Shown: positions 26,657-36,082, counted from the first letter of the stretch. The stretch is 64,000 nt of DNA from Clostridiales bacterium (GCA_018366495.1 JAGZHZ010000015.1:3225-67224); one strand, 5' to 3'. The notes: a model not told the origin generated them from the sequence alone. Numbers and translations are program-made.

Positions 26657-27335
26657 CTCTTTCTCCCACACTCTCTATATAATCACATACGCTGTCAATC
26701 TGGCGCGCAAACGTATCTCCAAATTTCTTTTCAAAAAAAGCGCCTCCGATCGTAAATCCCCATGGTTTCACATTTTTTAATTCATCCAGCCGTTCAAAAC
26801 TGTTGATGCTTCCTGCAATACATACAGGCGCATCAATCTCTGAAAGAAAACGGCGGTTTAATTCATCTGCATTTCCCGTATATCGATATCCAAGCAGATC
26901 GATACCGTATGCTCCTTTTTTTATACAATATTTTGCCTCTTCAATCAGACTGTCAACACTGCCCTCCAAAATCGATGGGCGACCGCTTACCGCTCCGACA
27001 AAAGGCATATATTTAATCCTTTTTTCATGGCAGAGCGCATTGACAGATTCAAAAAATTTTGTCCCCATCAAAATATCACATCCGCACGCCGCCGCTGTCT
27101 CTGCCCCTTTCATACATTCAGCTTCCGTATAAGCCACAGTCTCCAAAACTGTAATTTTACCGCAGTTTTTCATCCCGTCAAAAAGCTTCTTCATCTCCTG
27201 AAACGGCAGCGGGCTTTCTTTCATTCCCCAAAACTTTGCCTTGGAGTTCCTGCATTGTTCAAAAATTTCAGCTGCATTATGTACTGTTTTATCATTATGT
27301 GTCAGCATCACAATTAAATTTAGATTGTTTTTCAT
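26649..27335 (-). CDS. Predicted TIM-barrel protein, function unknown
   Basis: A protein of about 228 residues starting at the ATG at 27335 (AAGGGG upstream); 18 more in-frame codons upstream look untranslated. Strand-helix alternation and the C-terminal APVCIAGSINSFERLDELKNVKPWGFTIGGAFF segment look like a beta/alpha barrel with a C-terminal phosphate-binding loop, as in aldolases and sugar-phosphate epimerases. I cannot name the reaction. Overlap with the YqeG gene suggests a shared small-molecule phosphate pathway. Confidence 0.6.
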   Translation of the reverse strand: MKNNLNLIVMLTHNDKTVHNAAEIFEQCRNSKAKFWGMKESPLPFQEMKKLFDGMKNCGKITVLETVAYTEAECMKGAETAAACGCDILMGTKFFESVNALCHEKRIKYMPFVGAVSGRPSILEGSVDSLIEEAKYCIKKGAYGIDLLGYRYTGNADELNRRFLSEIDAPVCIAGSINSFERLDELKNVKPWGFTIGGAFFEKKFGDTFARQIDSVCDYIESVGERDV

Positions 27336-27696
27336 CTTTTGCCCCCTTTTTTGCAGCTGCCTGATTATAAAGCAGATACAAAATTTCATTTATTATCACA
27401 AAAATATATCTGTTCTGTATAACCAGTATATCTGATTCTTGAGACCGATTCAATATTTATAGGCAAATTATAGAAACATTTTGATTTTCTTAATATTTTA
27501 GTACAAAATTGAAGCAGCTGGGCGCTGAATAAATCTGATTTTTTATAGAGATATCGAGAACACCTATGACTGCAGTTGAGAGACAAATTGATCGTTTACC
27601 TGATATTTGCTCATAAAAAAGACATTACCCGATCATCTTCTTTGATGACCAGGCAATGCCTTTTATCTCACTGTCAGGTTGTTCCTTATGCAAATT
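27336..27696. other. Gene-free intergenic region
   Basis: AT-rich sequence of about 360 bases between the TIM-barrel and PAP2 genes. The only structure I see is the terminator at 27614-27660. Short open frames here are chance. Confidence 0.6.
27614..27660 (-). terminator. Terminator after the PAP2 gene
   Basis: On the minus strand a long GC-containing stem (17 positions with some G-U pairs and one mismatch) and a short A-rich loop are followed by six T residues. Confidence 0.7.
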
Positions 27697-28356
27697 TTAT
27701 TTCTGCCATACAAGACGGCGTTTCTTTTCACAATCACGATAGTCTTCATAGTGATATACAATCTCATAAATGATTCTCGCCATCACCATGGCAGCCACAA
27801 CATCAATTACAGAATGCTGTTTCAAAAGCATCGTGGCAAGAATAATCGAGACAGTCAGCACAAAACTTCCAATCTGAATTCCTTTTTTATTTCTCAATTT
27901 CGGACACTTTCTGATTGCGATGTAGCAGCCCAGAGAATTATAGACATGAATACTCGGCAGCACATTTGTATCTGTGTCAATCTCATACAACATCTTTACC
28001 AAATCTACAAAAATATTGTCTCGTGCAAAAGTCGTAGGACGGAGATGATGGCCATTTGGATAGATATACGATACCAGCAAAAAGATCGTCATTCCTGTAA
28101 ATAAAAATGTAATCAGTTTATAGTAGCCTTTTTTGTCCTGAAATAAAAAATATATGATTGTTATTGCGACAAATCCGAACCACATCAGATATGGCACGAT
28201 AAAATATTCGCAAAATGGAATCTTATCATCCAGGCCAATATGGATCTCATGAAAATTTGTTGTCACCGTCTTTTCCAGGAATTGAAATGCAATCAAATAT
28301 CCGATCATGTACAGCAGATATCCGGCATGTTTGTAGCGTTTCAAAAATTCTTTCAT
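27697..28356 (-). CDS. PAP2-family membrane phosphatase
   Basis: An integral membrane protein of 219 residues with about six hydrophobic helices. The PAP2/acid-phosphatase motifs are partly visible: LRPTTF, VLPSIHVYNSLG (motif 2 with His) and KQHSVIDVVAA (motif 3, with the catalytic His). Family members dephosphorylate lipid phosphates such as phosphatidate or undecaprenyl pyrophosphate, or transfer headgroups. The ATG follows AAGGA. It is monocistronic. Confidence 0.82.
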   Translation of the reverse strand: MKEFLKRYKHAGYLLYMIGYLIAFQFLEKTVTTNFHEIHIGLDDKIPFCEYFIVPYLMWFGFVAITIIYFLFQDKKGYYKLITFLFTGMTIFLLVSYIYPNGHHLRPTTFARDNIFVDLVKMLYEIDTDTNVLPSIHVYNSLGCYIAIRKCPKLRNKKGIQIGSFVLTVSIILATMLLKQHSVIDVVAAMVMARIIYEIVYHYEDYRDCEKKRRLVWQK

Positions 28357-28403
28357 GATATCATTCCTTTTATTAATCTACTTCCCACCCTCTGTTGAGT
28401 TAC

Positions 28404-28432
28404 ATCCTAGCATACTTTTTATCCCGCGACAA
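28404..28432 (-). promoter_or_regulatory. Putative promoter of the PAP2 gene
   Basis: On the minus strand TTGTCG and TAGGAT are separated by 17 bases, about 50 bases before the start codon. Confidence 0.35.
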
Positions 28433-28525
28433 TACTTGTTATTCTTTTTTTACAATATTAAAGAAAAATTAAGGTTACTACTTTAAAATTTGTTTAATTT
28501 TTATAAAATCTTTTCTTTTGCTGTC

Positions 28526-29791
28526 TCAAACCAATTCCGCTATCCTTGATACGCCCACAAAAATCTCCTGAATTTTATACCAGGTGCGATAATCTACAAT
28601 CCCTGTCTGCGGCAGCCCAAATACAGACTGGAAGACTTTCACTGCATTTTGGGTTCGTTCCCCGTAAATACCGTCCGGTGTCACCTTTGGAATCAGTGGA
28701 TAGCTCCCTGCGATTGTGTTGATCTGTTCCTGAATCTGCCGTACTTTCAGACCGGAAGCGCCGATGTCGAGGCTGTAGCCTGGCCATGATGCCGGAATGC
28801 CTGAGATCTCCTCCGCTGTATTGCGGTACATCGTATCTCCATAATAATATCGGATAATTTCCATCGCTTCGTATCCCTGATCACCAAGAGATTTGCTCCC
28901 CCACTGACTCATCCAGTTTGGACACGTCACTCTGTTTCCGTCGCAGTACTGCGTCAGAATAGGCTGTTTGACATTCGGTCTCGAAAGATAACTGTCAAAC
29001 AGTTCATCGACAACTTCCGAGATACTCTCAAATACATTTCTTCCATAAATCCATTTCTGATCGAATGCTGTGGATGAAGTGATTGTAAAATCAAACCCTT
29101 TATTTCGGTACCACTCTGTATAGACCCGGTTTAACGTAAATGACATGATGGCAAGCACATTCGCCATAATTGAAGAGCGAGGCCACGTTGCATAGATTTC
29201 ACTTGAAGCTACGTTTTTGATATAATCCCGATACCGCACATAATAGTTTTCTGCCGTTGTGTCTCTGGGAGACCCGTCATGTACCACGACATACTCCGGA
29301 ATCACAACGCGGCTCAGCACAATTTCCCCTGAAGTATCCATCGGTTTGATCTCTGCCTCCGCAATTTTCGGCGGATATACTCCATATAAGGTATGATCTG
29401 GAATTGTAATCACATCCGGCGCCTGTTCCTGCTGGAGCGGACGCAGATTGACTTCCTGAAGCGCTGTCTGGGCAGATAAAATTTCAGCACCTGTTATGGT
29501 AATACTTTCATAACCAGGTGCTGAAATCTGTAATGTATATTCTGAATAAGGCTGCATTTCCGAAGGTTCCAGGCTATATTCCAAAGGCGGTGTTTTCAAA
29601 GCAATTTTTTCCGTCTGTCCCGTCTCATCAGTTGTGACTTCTTCCAGAGTATCGCCCGGATTTCCCGTATAAGAAATTTTGATATCTGCATCCGGAATCG
29701 GTATTTCCCTTCCCTGCGCCCTCACTCTTACTTTTAAATTTCCAGTATCAACGGCTTCCTGCTGCATCGCCCGCAAACTTTTTCTCTCCAT
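28526..29791 (-). CDS. sleC: SleC-like spore cortex-lytic protein (SpoIID-like and peptidoglycan-binding domains)
   Basis: A protein of 421 residues that closely matches, from memory, the clostridial germination lysin SleC in organisation. It has an N-terminal carboxypeptidase-regulatory-like beta domain (about 15-115), a SpoIID/LytB-like central domain (IPEYVVVHDG ... YVRYRDYIKNVASSEIYATWP ... ILTQYCDGNRVTCP ... GYEAMEIIRYYYG, about 165-325), and a C-terminal peptidoglycan-binding domain (LKVRQIQEQINTIA ... PDGIYGERTQNAVKVFQ). SleC degrades spore cortex after activation by Csp proteases; no csp gene is in this window. Its presence indicates a spore former. Confidence 0.8.
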   Translation of the reverse strand: MERKSLRAMQQEAVDTGNLKVRVRAQGREIPIPDADIKISYTGNPGDTLEEVTTDETGQTEKIALKTPPLEYSLEPSEMQPYSEYTLQISAPGYESITITGAEILSAQTALQEVNLRPLQQEQAPDVITIPDHTLYGVYPPKIAEAEIKPMDTSGEIVLSRVVIPEYVVVHDGSPRDTTAENYYVRYRDYIKNVASSEIYATWPRSSIMANVLAIMSFTLNRVYTEWYRNKGFDFTITSSTAFDQKWIYGRNVFESISEVVDELFDSYLSRPNVKQPILTQYCDGNRVTCPNWMSQWGSKSLGDQGYEAMEIIRYYYGDTMYRNTAEEISGIPASWPGYSLDIGASGLKVRQIQEQINTIAGSYPLIPKVTPDGIYGERTQNAVKVFQSVFGLPQTGIVDYRTWYKIQEIFVGVSRIAELV

Positions 29792-29862
29792 ATGGATTTA
29801 CCTCGTTTTTCCATTTTCTTTATAAAATATGCAGCAGATCGAAACCGTATGAAAATTTTTAT

Positions 29863-30894
29863 CTAAAACAATTTTCTCACATCATTAAACATGACGACAA
29901 TCATCAGCAGCATTAAAGCAGCAAGCCCGATCAGATGGATCATGCCTTCTTTCTCCGCATCCATCTTTCGACCTCGAATCGCCTCAATAATCAAAAAGAC
30001 CAGCCTTCCTCCATCCAAAGCTGGAATTGGCAGAAGGTTCATGACACCTAAGTTTGCTGTCAGTAAGATCGCTATGTTCAGCATATTCAGCCAGACATAA
30101 AAGCCTCCGTCCTTCGCACTTTCCTCATACGTCTCCCCGATCACATTCACCACTCCGACCGGTCCGGAGATATCGTTCAGGCTCACCTGGCCTTTAAACA
30201 TCATTCCAAGACTTTCAATCGTTGTTTCGATCCAATATTTCACCTCATAAAGACTATATTTTAAGGTCTCAATCGGATTCGTCTTCTCGCGGTAGCTGGA
30301 ACTTCCTGTAATCCCCAGAATTTTTCTGCCGTCCTCTGATTCCTTTAGCACCAAGGCAGCCTGATATTCCTCTCCATCTCTTTCATATGTCACAGTGACA
30401 GGTTCGCCCTGGTGAAACATAGTATAATTAGAAACTTCCCGGTACAGATGAATCTTTTTCCCATTCATCTTCGTGATGATATCCCCTTCCTGCATTCCTG
30501 CTTCCGCCGCCGGATATCCCTCCACAAGACCGAGTACTTTCGGAACATCGTATCCGATACTGCCGATCACTAAAACGGCAAGTACAAACGCTAAAATAAA
30601 ATTGAAGATTGGTCCTGCAGCAATCACAGATATTCTTGCCCACACGGACTTGCTTCCAAAAGAACCTTCTTCCTTGCTGTTTTCATCTTCTCCAAGCATC
30701 ATACAGGATCCGCCGAATGGCAGCAGTTTCCAGGAATATCTTGTTCCTCCTTTTACTGTTGAGACGATTCTAGGTCCCATTCCAAGGGAAAATTCTACAA
30801 CTGTGATTCCGTTTAATTTGGCCAGCAAAAAATGTCCCAGTTCGTGAATAATAATGATAATGCTGAATACCAGAAGTGCAATAACAATCTTCAA
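29863..30894 (-). CDS. rseP: Site-2 RIP metalloprotease RseP
   Basis: An intramembrane zinc protease of 343 residues. The active-site HELGH is at 17-21 in the first membrane helix, a PDZ domain spans about 110-190 (GYPAAEAGMQEGDIITKMNG), and the second motif NLLPIPALDGGRL lies near 285-297. It cleaves anti-sigma factors or leftover signal peptides within the membrane. The start is TTG at 30894 behind AGGTGG, 1 base after the dxr stop. It is the last gene of the pyrH-to-rseP block. Confidence 0.93.
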   Translation of the reverse strand: MKIVIALLVFSIIIIIHELGHFLLAKLNGITVVEFSLGMGPRIVSTVKGGTRYSWKLLPFGGSCMMLGEDENSKEEGSFGSKSVWARISVIAAGPIFNFILAFVLAVLVIGSIGYDVPKVLGLVEGYPAAEAGMQEGDIITKMNGKKIHLYREVSNYTMFHQGEPVTVTYERDGEEYQAALVLKESEDGRKILGITGSSSYREKTNPIETLKYSLYEVKYWIETTIESLGMMFKGQVSLNDISGPVGVVNVIGETYEESAKDGGFYVWLNMLNIAILLTANLGVMNLLPIPALDGGRLVFLIIEAIRGRKMDAEKEGMIHLIGLAALMLLMIVVMFNDVRKLF

Positions 30895-30895
30895 A

Positions 30896-32038
30896 TTACC
30901 ACCTGCTTTCTATAAATTCATATACGTTCTGCTCTGTCTCCAGAATCTGATCTAAGTTTGGTTCTGGAATAACTTTATGTGCATTCATGCACTCAGAAAT
31001 TATATCATAAATTTCTAAAAAGGAAACCTTGCGATTTAAAAATTTGCTGACGGCACGCTCATTTGCAGCATTAAACACAGTAGGCATGGAGCCTCCTTTT
31101 TTCGCTGCATCGACTGCAAACGAAAGTCCCAAAAATGTCTCCATATCCGGCTTCTCAAACGTAATCTGCCCCAATTTTGCAAAATCTACTCTCTCACCTC
31201 CCAGAAATCTGCGTTCTGGATAAAACAGAGCATATTGAATCGGCAGTTTCATATCCGGCATCCCAAGTTGTGCAATAATTCCTCCATCTATAAATTCTAC
31301 CATCGAATGAATGATGCTCTGGGGCTGCACTACAACCTGGATCTGGTCGATATCGACGTCAAACAGCCATTTTGCTTCGATCATCTCAAGTCCTTTATTG
31401 ACAAGTGTGGCGGAATCAATCGTAATTTTTCTTCCCATACTCCAGTTCGGATGTTTCAATGCGTCCTCCACCTGAATATTTTTCAGTTCTTCTCTCTTTC
31501 TGCCGCGAAAAGGACCCCCGGAAGCTGTCAGTAAAATTTTACTGATATCCCTTTTCCTTTCTCCGTTTAGAGACTGAAAAATAGCGCTGTGTTCACTGTC
31601 CACCGGAAGAATCTGCACGCCTCTCTTTTTTGCAAGCGGCATAATCAGATGACCTGCTGTCACTAATGTCTCTTTGTTTGCCAGCGCAATGTCCTTTCCC
31701 GCTTCAATCGCCGCAATTGTAGGACGGATTCCAATCATCCCCACAACGGCTGTCACCACAATTTGGGCTTCTTGTACCGTAGCCGCCTCCAGCATTCCTT
31801 CCATTCCACTGACTACTCTGACATTCAGATCTCTTACGTTTTCTTTTAATTCTTTTGCTTTCTCTTCATTCCACACTGCTGCAAGCGCCGGGCGGAACTT
31901 GCGGATCTGTTTCTCCAAAAGTTCGATATTGTTTCCTGCCGCAAGCGCCGCTACTTTTATATCCTTTTGTTCTTCAGCCACTTCCAGTGTCTGTGTTCCG
32001 ATTGACCCTGTGGACCCCAAAATTGATATCGTTTTCAT
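30896..32038 (-). CDS. dxr: 1-deoxy-D-xylulose 5-phosphate reductoisomerase
   Basis: An enzyme of 380 residues converting DXP to 2-C-methyl-D-erythritol 4-phosphate with NADPH, the committed step of the MEP isoprenoid pathway. Visible motifs are the NADPH-binding GSTGSIGTQTL (8-18), the substrate and metal region LPVDSEHSAIFQ, TASGGPFRG, and NWSMGRKITIDSATL. Normal family length. It sits between cdsA and rseP, the classic order, with a short 11-base gap from cdsA. Confidence 0.96.
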   Translation of the reverse strand: MKTISILGSTGSIGTQTLEVAEEQKDIKVAALAAGNNIELLEKQIRKFRPALAAVWNEEKAKELKENVRDLNVRVVSGMEGMLEAATVQEAQIVVTAVVGMIGIRPTIAAIEAGKDIALANKETLVTAGHLIMPLAKKRGVQILPVDSEHSAIFQSLNGERKRDISKILLTASGGPFRGRKREELKNIQVEDALKHPNWSMGRKITIDSATLVNKGLEMIEAKWLFDVDIDQIQVVVQPQSIIHSMVEFIDGGIIAQLGMPDMKLPIQYALFYPERRFLGGERVDFAKLGQITFEKPDMETFLGLSFAVDAAKKGGSMPTVFNAANERAVSKFLNRKVSFLEIYDIISECMNAHKVIPEPNLDQILETEQNVYEFIESRW

Positions 32039-32049
32039 ATTTTACTCCT

Positions 32050-32859
32050 CTACATCAAAGCCGTTGCCAGAAAATAAATCATCGGCGCTGTAAAAATTAC
32101 ACTGTCAAAACGATCTAAGATTCCTCCATGCCCTGGAATCAGTTTTCCATAATCTTTAATCTCATGATTTCGTTTGATCGCTGATGCAGCCAAATCTCCT
32201 ACCATAGAGATCAAAGCGCCTACGACGCAGATCACTGCATAAACCAGAATCGGATTTCCATGTGCCGTCAGATGCCCCGATACAGCTGCTGCATAGACAG
32301 CTCCTAAGATACCAGCGCCAACTACGCCTCCTACAGCGCCTTCCACTGATTTTTTCGGACTGAGTTTCGGAGACATCTTATGTTTTCCGAATAAAATTCC
32401 TACGCAGTATGCACAAGTATCGCATCCCCACGAACAGAAAAAAATCAGCCACACTAAAAATGCTCCATCTTCCAGCATTCTTGTCTGGTAAATATAGGAA
32501 AGCATCACAGCGACATACATAACGCCGAAAAATGTACCCATAACCTGTTCTGAACGGTATTTCGGAAAAGCGAACACATAGACAAACATCGTCAGAACCA
32601 GAATAAATACCATACTTATCATACTATATGTCTCTTTCTGAAAAATTAAAATCAGATAATGTGCTGCTGTCCCAATATAACCCGCCATAGCAAGCATCTT
32701 GTTCTGCGGTGTCTCGATTCCAACTGCGCGGTAAAGTTCATGCAGCCCGATCAGAGATAGGATCAGGCATGTTGCCCATAAGACCGTCCCTCCGCTGATA
32801 ATTGTCACGAGCGCCAGAATCACCAGTACAATCCCGCTCAATAATCTTGTTTTAAACAA
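32050..32859 (-). CDS. cdsA: Phosphatidate cytidylyltransferase
   Basis: A membrane enzyme of 269 residues making CDP-diacylglycerol from CTP and phosphatidate. It has about seven to eight hydrophobic helices and the family signature near the C terminus, SAIKRNHEIKDYGKLIPGHGGILDRFDS. The start is TTG (GGAGG upstream), two bases downstream of the uppS stop, so it is coupled to uppS. Confidence 0.95.
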   Translation of the reverse strand: MFKTRLLSGIVLVILALVTIISGGTVLWATCLILSLIGLHELYRAVGIETPQNKMLAMAGYIGTAAHYLILIFQKETYSMISMVFILVLTMFVYVFAFPKYRSEQVMGTFFGVMYVAVMLSYIYQTRMLEDGAFLVWLIFFCSWGCDTCAYCVGILFGKHKMSPKLSPKKSVEGAVGGVVGAGILGAVYAAAVSGHLTAHGNPILVYAVICVVGALISMVGDLAASAIKRNHEIKDYGKLIPGHGGILDRFDSVIFTAPMIYFLATALM

Positions 32860-32861
32860 AT

Positions 32862-33569
32862 TTATTCCTCCTTTACGCCTCCAAAACGTCTCTCACGGCT
32901 ATTATATTTCTCAATCGCTTTTTTCAGATCTTCTTTCGTAAATGCAGGCCATGGCACGTCTGTAAAATAAAACTCTGTATACGCAAGCTGCCAGATCAGA
33001 TAATTGGACAGTCTCTGCTCCCCGCTCGTCCTGATCAGAAGATCTGGGTCTGGTATATCATGCGTATCAAGATATCCTGCAAATTTTTCCTCTGTAATCT
33101 CCTCCGGCGAGATCTGACCAGCCATGCAGTCAGCAGCTATTTTTCGTATGGCGCGCACAATCTCATCACGTCCGCCATAATTAATGGCAATCTGAAAATT
33201 TAGTCCTGTATTATCTTTTGATGTTTCTTCCAAAACTCTGAGGCTCTCTCTCAAGTCTTCGTCCAGCACAGATGGATCTCCTATTGTGCGCACTTTCATA
33301 TTATTTTTCATTGCTGTCTTTACACACGTTTTTGTGTAACTGCGGAACAGCTTCATCAACGCATCCACTTCATCCTCCGGACGTTTCCAGTTTTCTGTTG
33401 AAAACAAATAAACGGTCAGATATTTGATCCCCATCTTATACGCATCCTCACAGATTACTTCCAGATTTTGCGCTCCTCTTACATGTCCATAATTTCTGGG
33501 CATCATTCTGCTCTTTGCCCATCTCCCATTTCCATCTAAAATAATTGCCACATGCTGCGGTATTACCAT
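32862..33569 (-). CDS. uppS: Isoprenyl transferase (undecaprenyl diphosphate synthase)
   Basis: A cytosolic cis-prenyltransferase of about 235 residues that makes the lipid carrier for peptidoglycan. VAIILDGNGRWAKSR carries the catalytic Asp, followed by YLTVYLFSTENWKRP, INYGGRDEIVRA and PDLLIRTSGEQRLSNYLIWQ. The start chosen is the ATG at 33569, directly after AGGAGG; the frame is open 12 more codons upstream. A terminator-like hairpin separates it from frr, so it may have its own promoter. Confidence 0.95.
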   Translation of the reverse strand: MVIPQHVAIILDGNGRWAKSRMMPRNYGHVRGAQNLEVICEDAYKMGIKYLTVYLFSTENWKRPEDEVDALMKLFRSYTKTCVKTAMKNNMKVRTIGDPSVLDEDLRESLRVLEETSKDNTGLNFQIAINYGGRDEIVRAIRKIAADCMAGQISPEEITEEKFAGYLDTHDIPDPDLLIRTSGEQRLSNYLIWQLAYTEFYFTDVPWPAFTKEDLKKAIEKYNSRERRFGGVKEE

Positions 33570-33646
33570 CTCTTTTCCTCCTGTGTCTGAATGTTGTGCC
33601 TGCACACCCTCATCGTCTGCATCAAAAAATTTTCTTGATGATTAAG

Positions 33647-33694
33647 AAAGTCCCAAAACATCGTCGCTTCGGGCACGATGTCTTGAGACTTTTT
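33647..33694 (-). terminator. Terminator-like hairpin between frr and uppS
   Basis: On the minus strand a long stem (GTCTCAAGACATCGT pairing with ACGATGTTTTGGGAC) is followed by TTTCTT. It begins just after the frr stop and may partly uncouple uppS and the downstream genes. Confidence 0.65.
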
Positions 33695-33700
33695 CTCCTT

Positions 33701-34252
33701 CTATACAGTTAAGATTTCTTTTGACTTCTCTTCGATTGCCTTGTCGATTTCTTTCACATATTTATCAGTCATCTTCTGTACTTCTTCTTCCAGATCTTTG
33801 ATCTCATCCTCAGAAACCTCTGTCCCCTTCAGTTTCTTGAATGCTTCATTTGCATCGCGGCGGATATTGCGGACTGCCACTTTCGCTCCCTCGCCCTTTT
33901 TCTTTACATCTTTGACGAGTTCTTTTCTTCTCTCCTCTGTAAGTTCCGGAAATACAAGACGGATTACTTTACCGTCATCGCTCGGGTTGATTCCCAGATC
34001 AGAAACCATGATCGCCTTGTTGATCGCTTTCACCATACTGGATTCCCAAGGCTGAATCTGAATCATACGCGCTTCCGGCACTGTAATGTTTGCCACCTGA
34101 TTCAGAGGTGTCGGCATTCCGTAGTAGTCCACTGTGATACGATCCAGCACATGCGGATTCGCTCTTCCTGCTCGTATCGTTCCAAATTCTGACATTAAAC
34201 TCTCATATGATTTTGTCATCTTTTTATCATATACTTTAATTCTCTCATCCAT
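33701..34252 (-). CDS. frr: Ribosome recycling factor
   Basis: A protein of 183 residues that, with EF-G, splits post-termination ribosomes. It shows the typical three-helix-bundle signatures: FGTIRAGRANPHVLDRITVDYYG, PLNQVANITVPEARMIQIQPWE and DDGKVIRLVFPELTEERRKELVK. Usual length. It follows pyrH by 20 bases, as in most Firmicutes. Confidence 0.97.
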   Translation of the reverse strand: MDERIKVYDKKMTKSYESLMSEFGTIRAGRANPHVLDRITVDYYGMPTPLNQVANITVPEARMIQIQPWESSMVKAINKAIMVSDLGINPSDDGKVIRLVFPELTEERRKELVKDVKKKGEGAKVAVRNIRRDANEAFKKLKGTEVSEDEIKDLEEEVQKMTDKYVKEIDKAIEEKSKEILTV

Positions 34253-34272
34253 GTTTTTATCCTCCCTGATTA

Positions 34273-34971
34273 CTATTCTACCGTCACGGTCGTTCCTTTT
34301 AATTTTCCATTTACTGTATCTACGATACTGTTCTCCTCATTCAGTCCAAATACAAGCATCGGCATCTTATTTTCCATGCACAGGATAGACGCCGCCATAT
34401 CCACAACGCCAAGTTTCTGATCAATCACTTCCTGGATCGAAATTTTGTCGTACTTCTTTGCATCTGGATTGCTCTTTGGATCACTGTCATATACCCCGTC
34501 AATTGATTTTGCCAGAAGAATGATATCTGCTTCAATCTCAATCGCACGCAGCACAGTCGCAGTATCTGTTGAAAAATAAGGATGACCCGTTCCACCTGCC
34601 AGGAAAGATACAACACCTTTTTTGAACCCTGCAAGTACCTTATCTTTTGAAAATAATTCTGTAAATGCGCCGCAGGCAAATGGAGTGTAAACCTGTGTCT
34701 CCATTCCTACCGAGCGGAAAATTTCAGAGACATAGATACAGTTCATTACGGTAGCAAGCATACCGATCTGGTCTGCCTTTGTACGGTCAATATTCTCACT
34801 GGAACGTCCTCTCCAGAAATTACCGCCTCCAATTACAATTCCAACCTCAATTCCCTGGTCAATCAGCTGTTTTACCTGATATGCTACCTTTGTCACGGTT
34901 GGTTCATCAAATCCTGTCTTTTTGCTTCCGGCTAATGCCTCTCCGCTTAATTTCAGCAATACTCTCTTCAT
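34273..34971 (-). CDS. pyrH: UMP kinase
   Basis: An amino-acid-kinase-fold enzyme of 232 residues that phosphorylates UMP to UDP. Visible are the N-terminal VLLKLSGEAL, the GIVIGGGNFWRGR phosphate loop and GGTGHPYFSTDTATVLRA. It is the first gene of the conserved block; the usual upstream partners rpsB and tsf are not present here. Confidence 0.97.
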   Translation of the reverse strand: MKRVLLKLSGEALAGSKKTGFDEPTVTKVAYQVKQLIDQGIEVGIVIGGGNFWRGRSSENIDRTKADQIGMLATVMNCIYVSEIFRSVGMETQVYTPFACGAFTELFSKDKVLAGFKKGVVSFLAGGTGHPYFSTDTATVLRAIEIEADIILLAKSIDGVYDSDPKSNPDAKKYDKISIQEVIDQKLGVVDMAASILCMENKMPMLVFGLNEENSIVDTVNGKLKGTTVTVE

Positions 34972-35035
34972 ATGTCACCTCAGACTCTTTTTTTCTGCAA
35001 CATTAGAAATCTGTCTTTCACAGTTTCTTGTATTC

Positions 35036-35063
35036 AGTATACCATATATGACTCAAAAAGTAA
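35036..35063 (-). promoter_or_regulatory. Putative pyrH promoter
   Basis: On the minus strand TTACTT and TATACT are separated by 16 bases, about 65 bases before the pyrH start. Confidence 0.5.
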
Positions 35064-35095
35064 CTTCTTTTTTCTTCAAATCCCACAATTTCTTA

Positions 35096-35875
35096 TCACA
35101 CAATCACAAGTGCTTGTGAACCCAATTCTTCATATCTTATCTGAGCGAGCTGGCGGTCCCACCTCACCACTTGTTCTGCGCTATATGGATCATTAAAATA
35201 ATAATAATTATCATCATATCCAACAAGAACCAGGCAGTGTTCTCCTGACTTCCAGCTAAACCATCCTTCCCCGTTCTCTAAAATCCAGCTTGTCCCAGCA
35301 TAAGAAGGATTCATATTAATTGTCGCCCAGCATAAAACAGGAATTCCCTGATCCAGATATTCATGGCAGATCTGATCGAGCGTCATCCCTGTCAAGTCTT
35401 TTACCTCATGATACCATTCTGTCGCTTTCTCCAAAATATCATAGATTACCGGTGCATAACAGCCATATCCTGTTTCCGAATAAGGATTCCCAATAAATGC
35501 TTCTGATGGGGATGGTCCTGTCAGTTGCCCCTCACTGTTTACTGTCAGCTCTTCCATCGGTAAAAACTGTGTAATCAGATCATCAATCGTATAACTATAT
35601 CCCCAGAACTGAAGCAACATTGCTGTGCTGGCACATTCGCATCCTGTCGGATAGCCGTTTTGCTGCGACAAATATGGCACTTCAATCAATATCTCTCCCT
35701 CTGATTTTGATTCTGCAGCAGTCATTGCATCTTGCGCCCAGACAGATTGTACTCTCAATTCCTGTCTTTTCCATAATATGGCAGGTGCAAAAACTATGGC
35801 AGCTCCTGCCATTAAAATAACTATACCAATTTTTATTCTTTTTTTTAGTTGCTTTTCTCTATCTTTCTGGTTCAT
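35096..35875 (-). CDS. Membrane-anchored C39-like (papain-fold) peptidase
   Basis: A protein of about 259 residues with a basic N terminus and one membrane anchor (about 15-37), so the enzyme domain lies outside. The domain resembles Peptidase_C39_2: catalytic Cys region YPTGCECASTAMLL, then GIPVLCWATINM, the His in SGEHCLVLVGYD, and YYFNDPYS with Asn/Asp. The start at 35875 (ATG nine bases after GAGGAG) is better than the upstream TTG at 35899. The substrate is unknown; candidates are peptides or cell-wall cross-links. It is monocistronic. Confidence 0.8.
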   Translation of the reverse strand: MNQKDREKQLKKRIKIGIVILMAGAAIVFAPAILWKRQELRVQSVWAQDAMTAAESKSEGEILIEVPYLSQQNGYPTGCECASTAMLLQFWGYSYTIDDLITQFLPMEELTVNSEGQLTGPSPSEAFIGNPYSETGYGCYAPVIYDILEKATEWYHEVKDLTGMTLDQICHEYLDQGIPVLCWATINMNPSYAGTSWILENGEGWFSWKSGEHCLVLVGYDDNYYYFNDPYSAEQVVRWDRQLAQIRYEELGSQALVIV

Positions 35876-35997
35876 TCTGTTCAGCTCCTCATTTAACAAA
35901 CCGACAATTTATTTTTTTCTTTATCTATTAGACCTTTTTTAGTAATCAAAAGTTTCAAAATCCGTGAATTTTTTTTTAAAATTGATTGTAATAGTAT

Positions 35998-36007
35998 CCC
36001 CCCCCCC
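35998..36007. repeat. Homopolymer tract of ten C
   Basis: Ten consecutive C on the plus strand are followed by seven A. It lies between the terminator of the beta-helix gene and the start of the C39-like gene, about 120 bases upstream of the latter. Such tracts can vary in length by slippage. Confidence 0.6.
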
Positions 36008-36046
36008 AAAAAAACACTGCCACACGAATTACTTCATGCGGCAGTC
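36008..36046 (-). terminator. Terminator after the beta-helix protein gene
   Basis: On the minus strand an ACTGCC-containing stem of about 13 positions (ACTGCCGCATGAA with TTCGTGTGGCAGT), a short loop and seven T residues. Confidence 0.8.
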
Positions 36047-36082
36047 TCTTATTTTTCTCTGATACTGTTTTTATTCCAAAAA

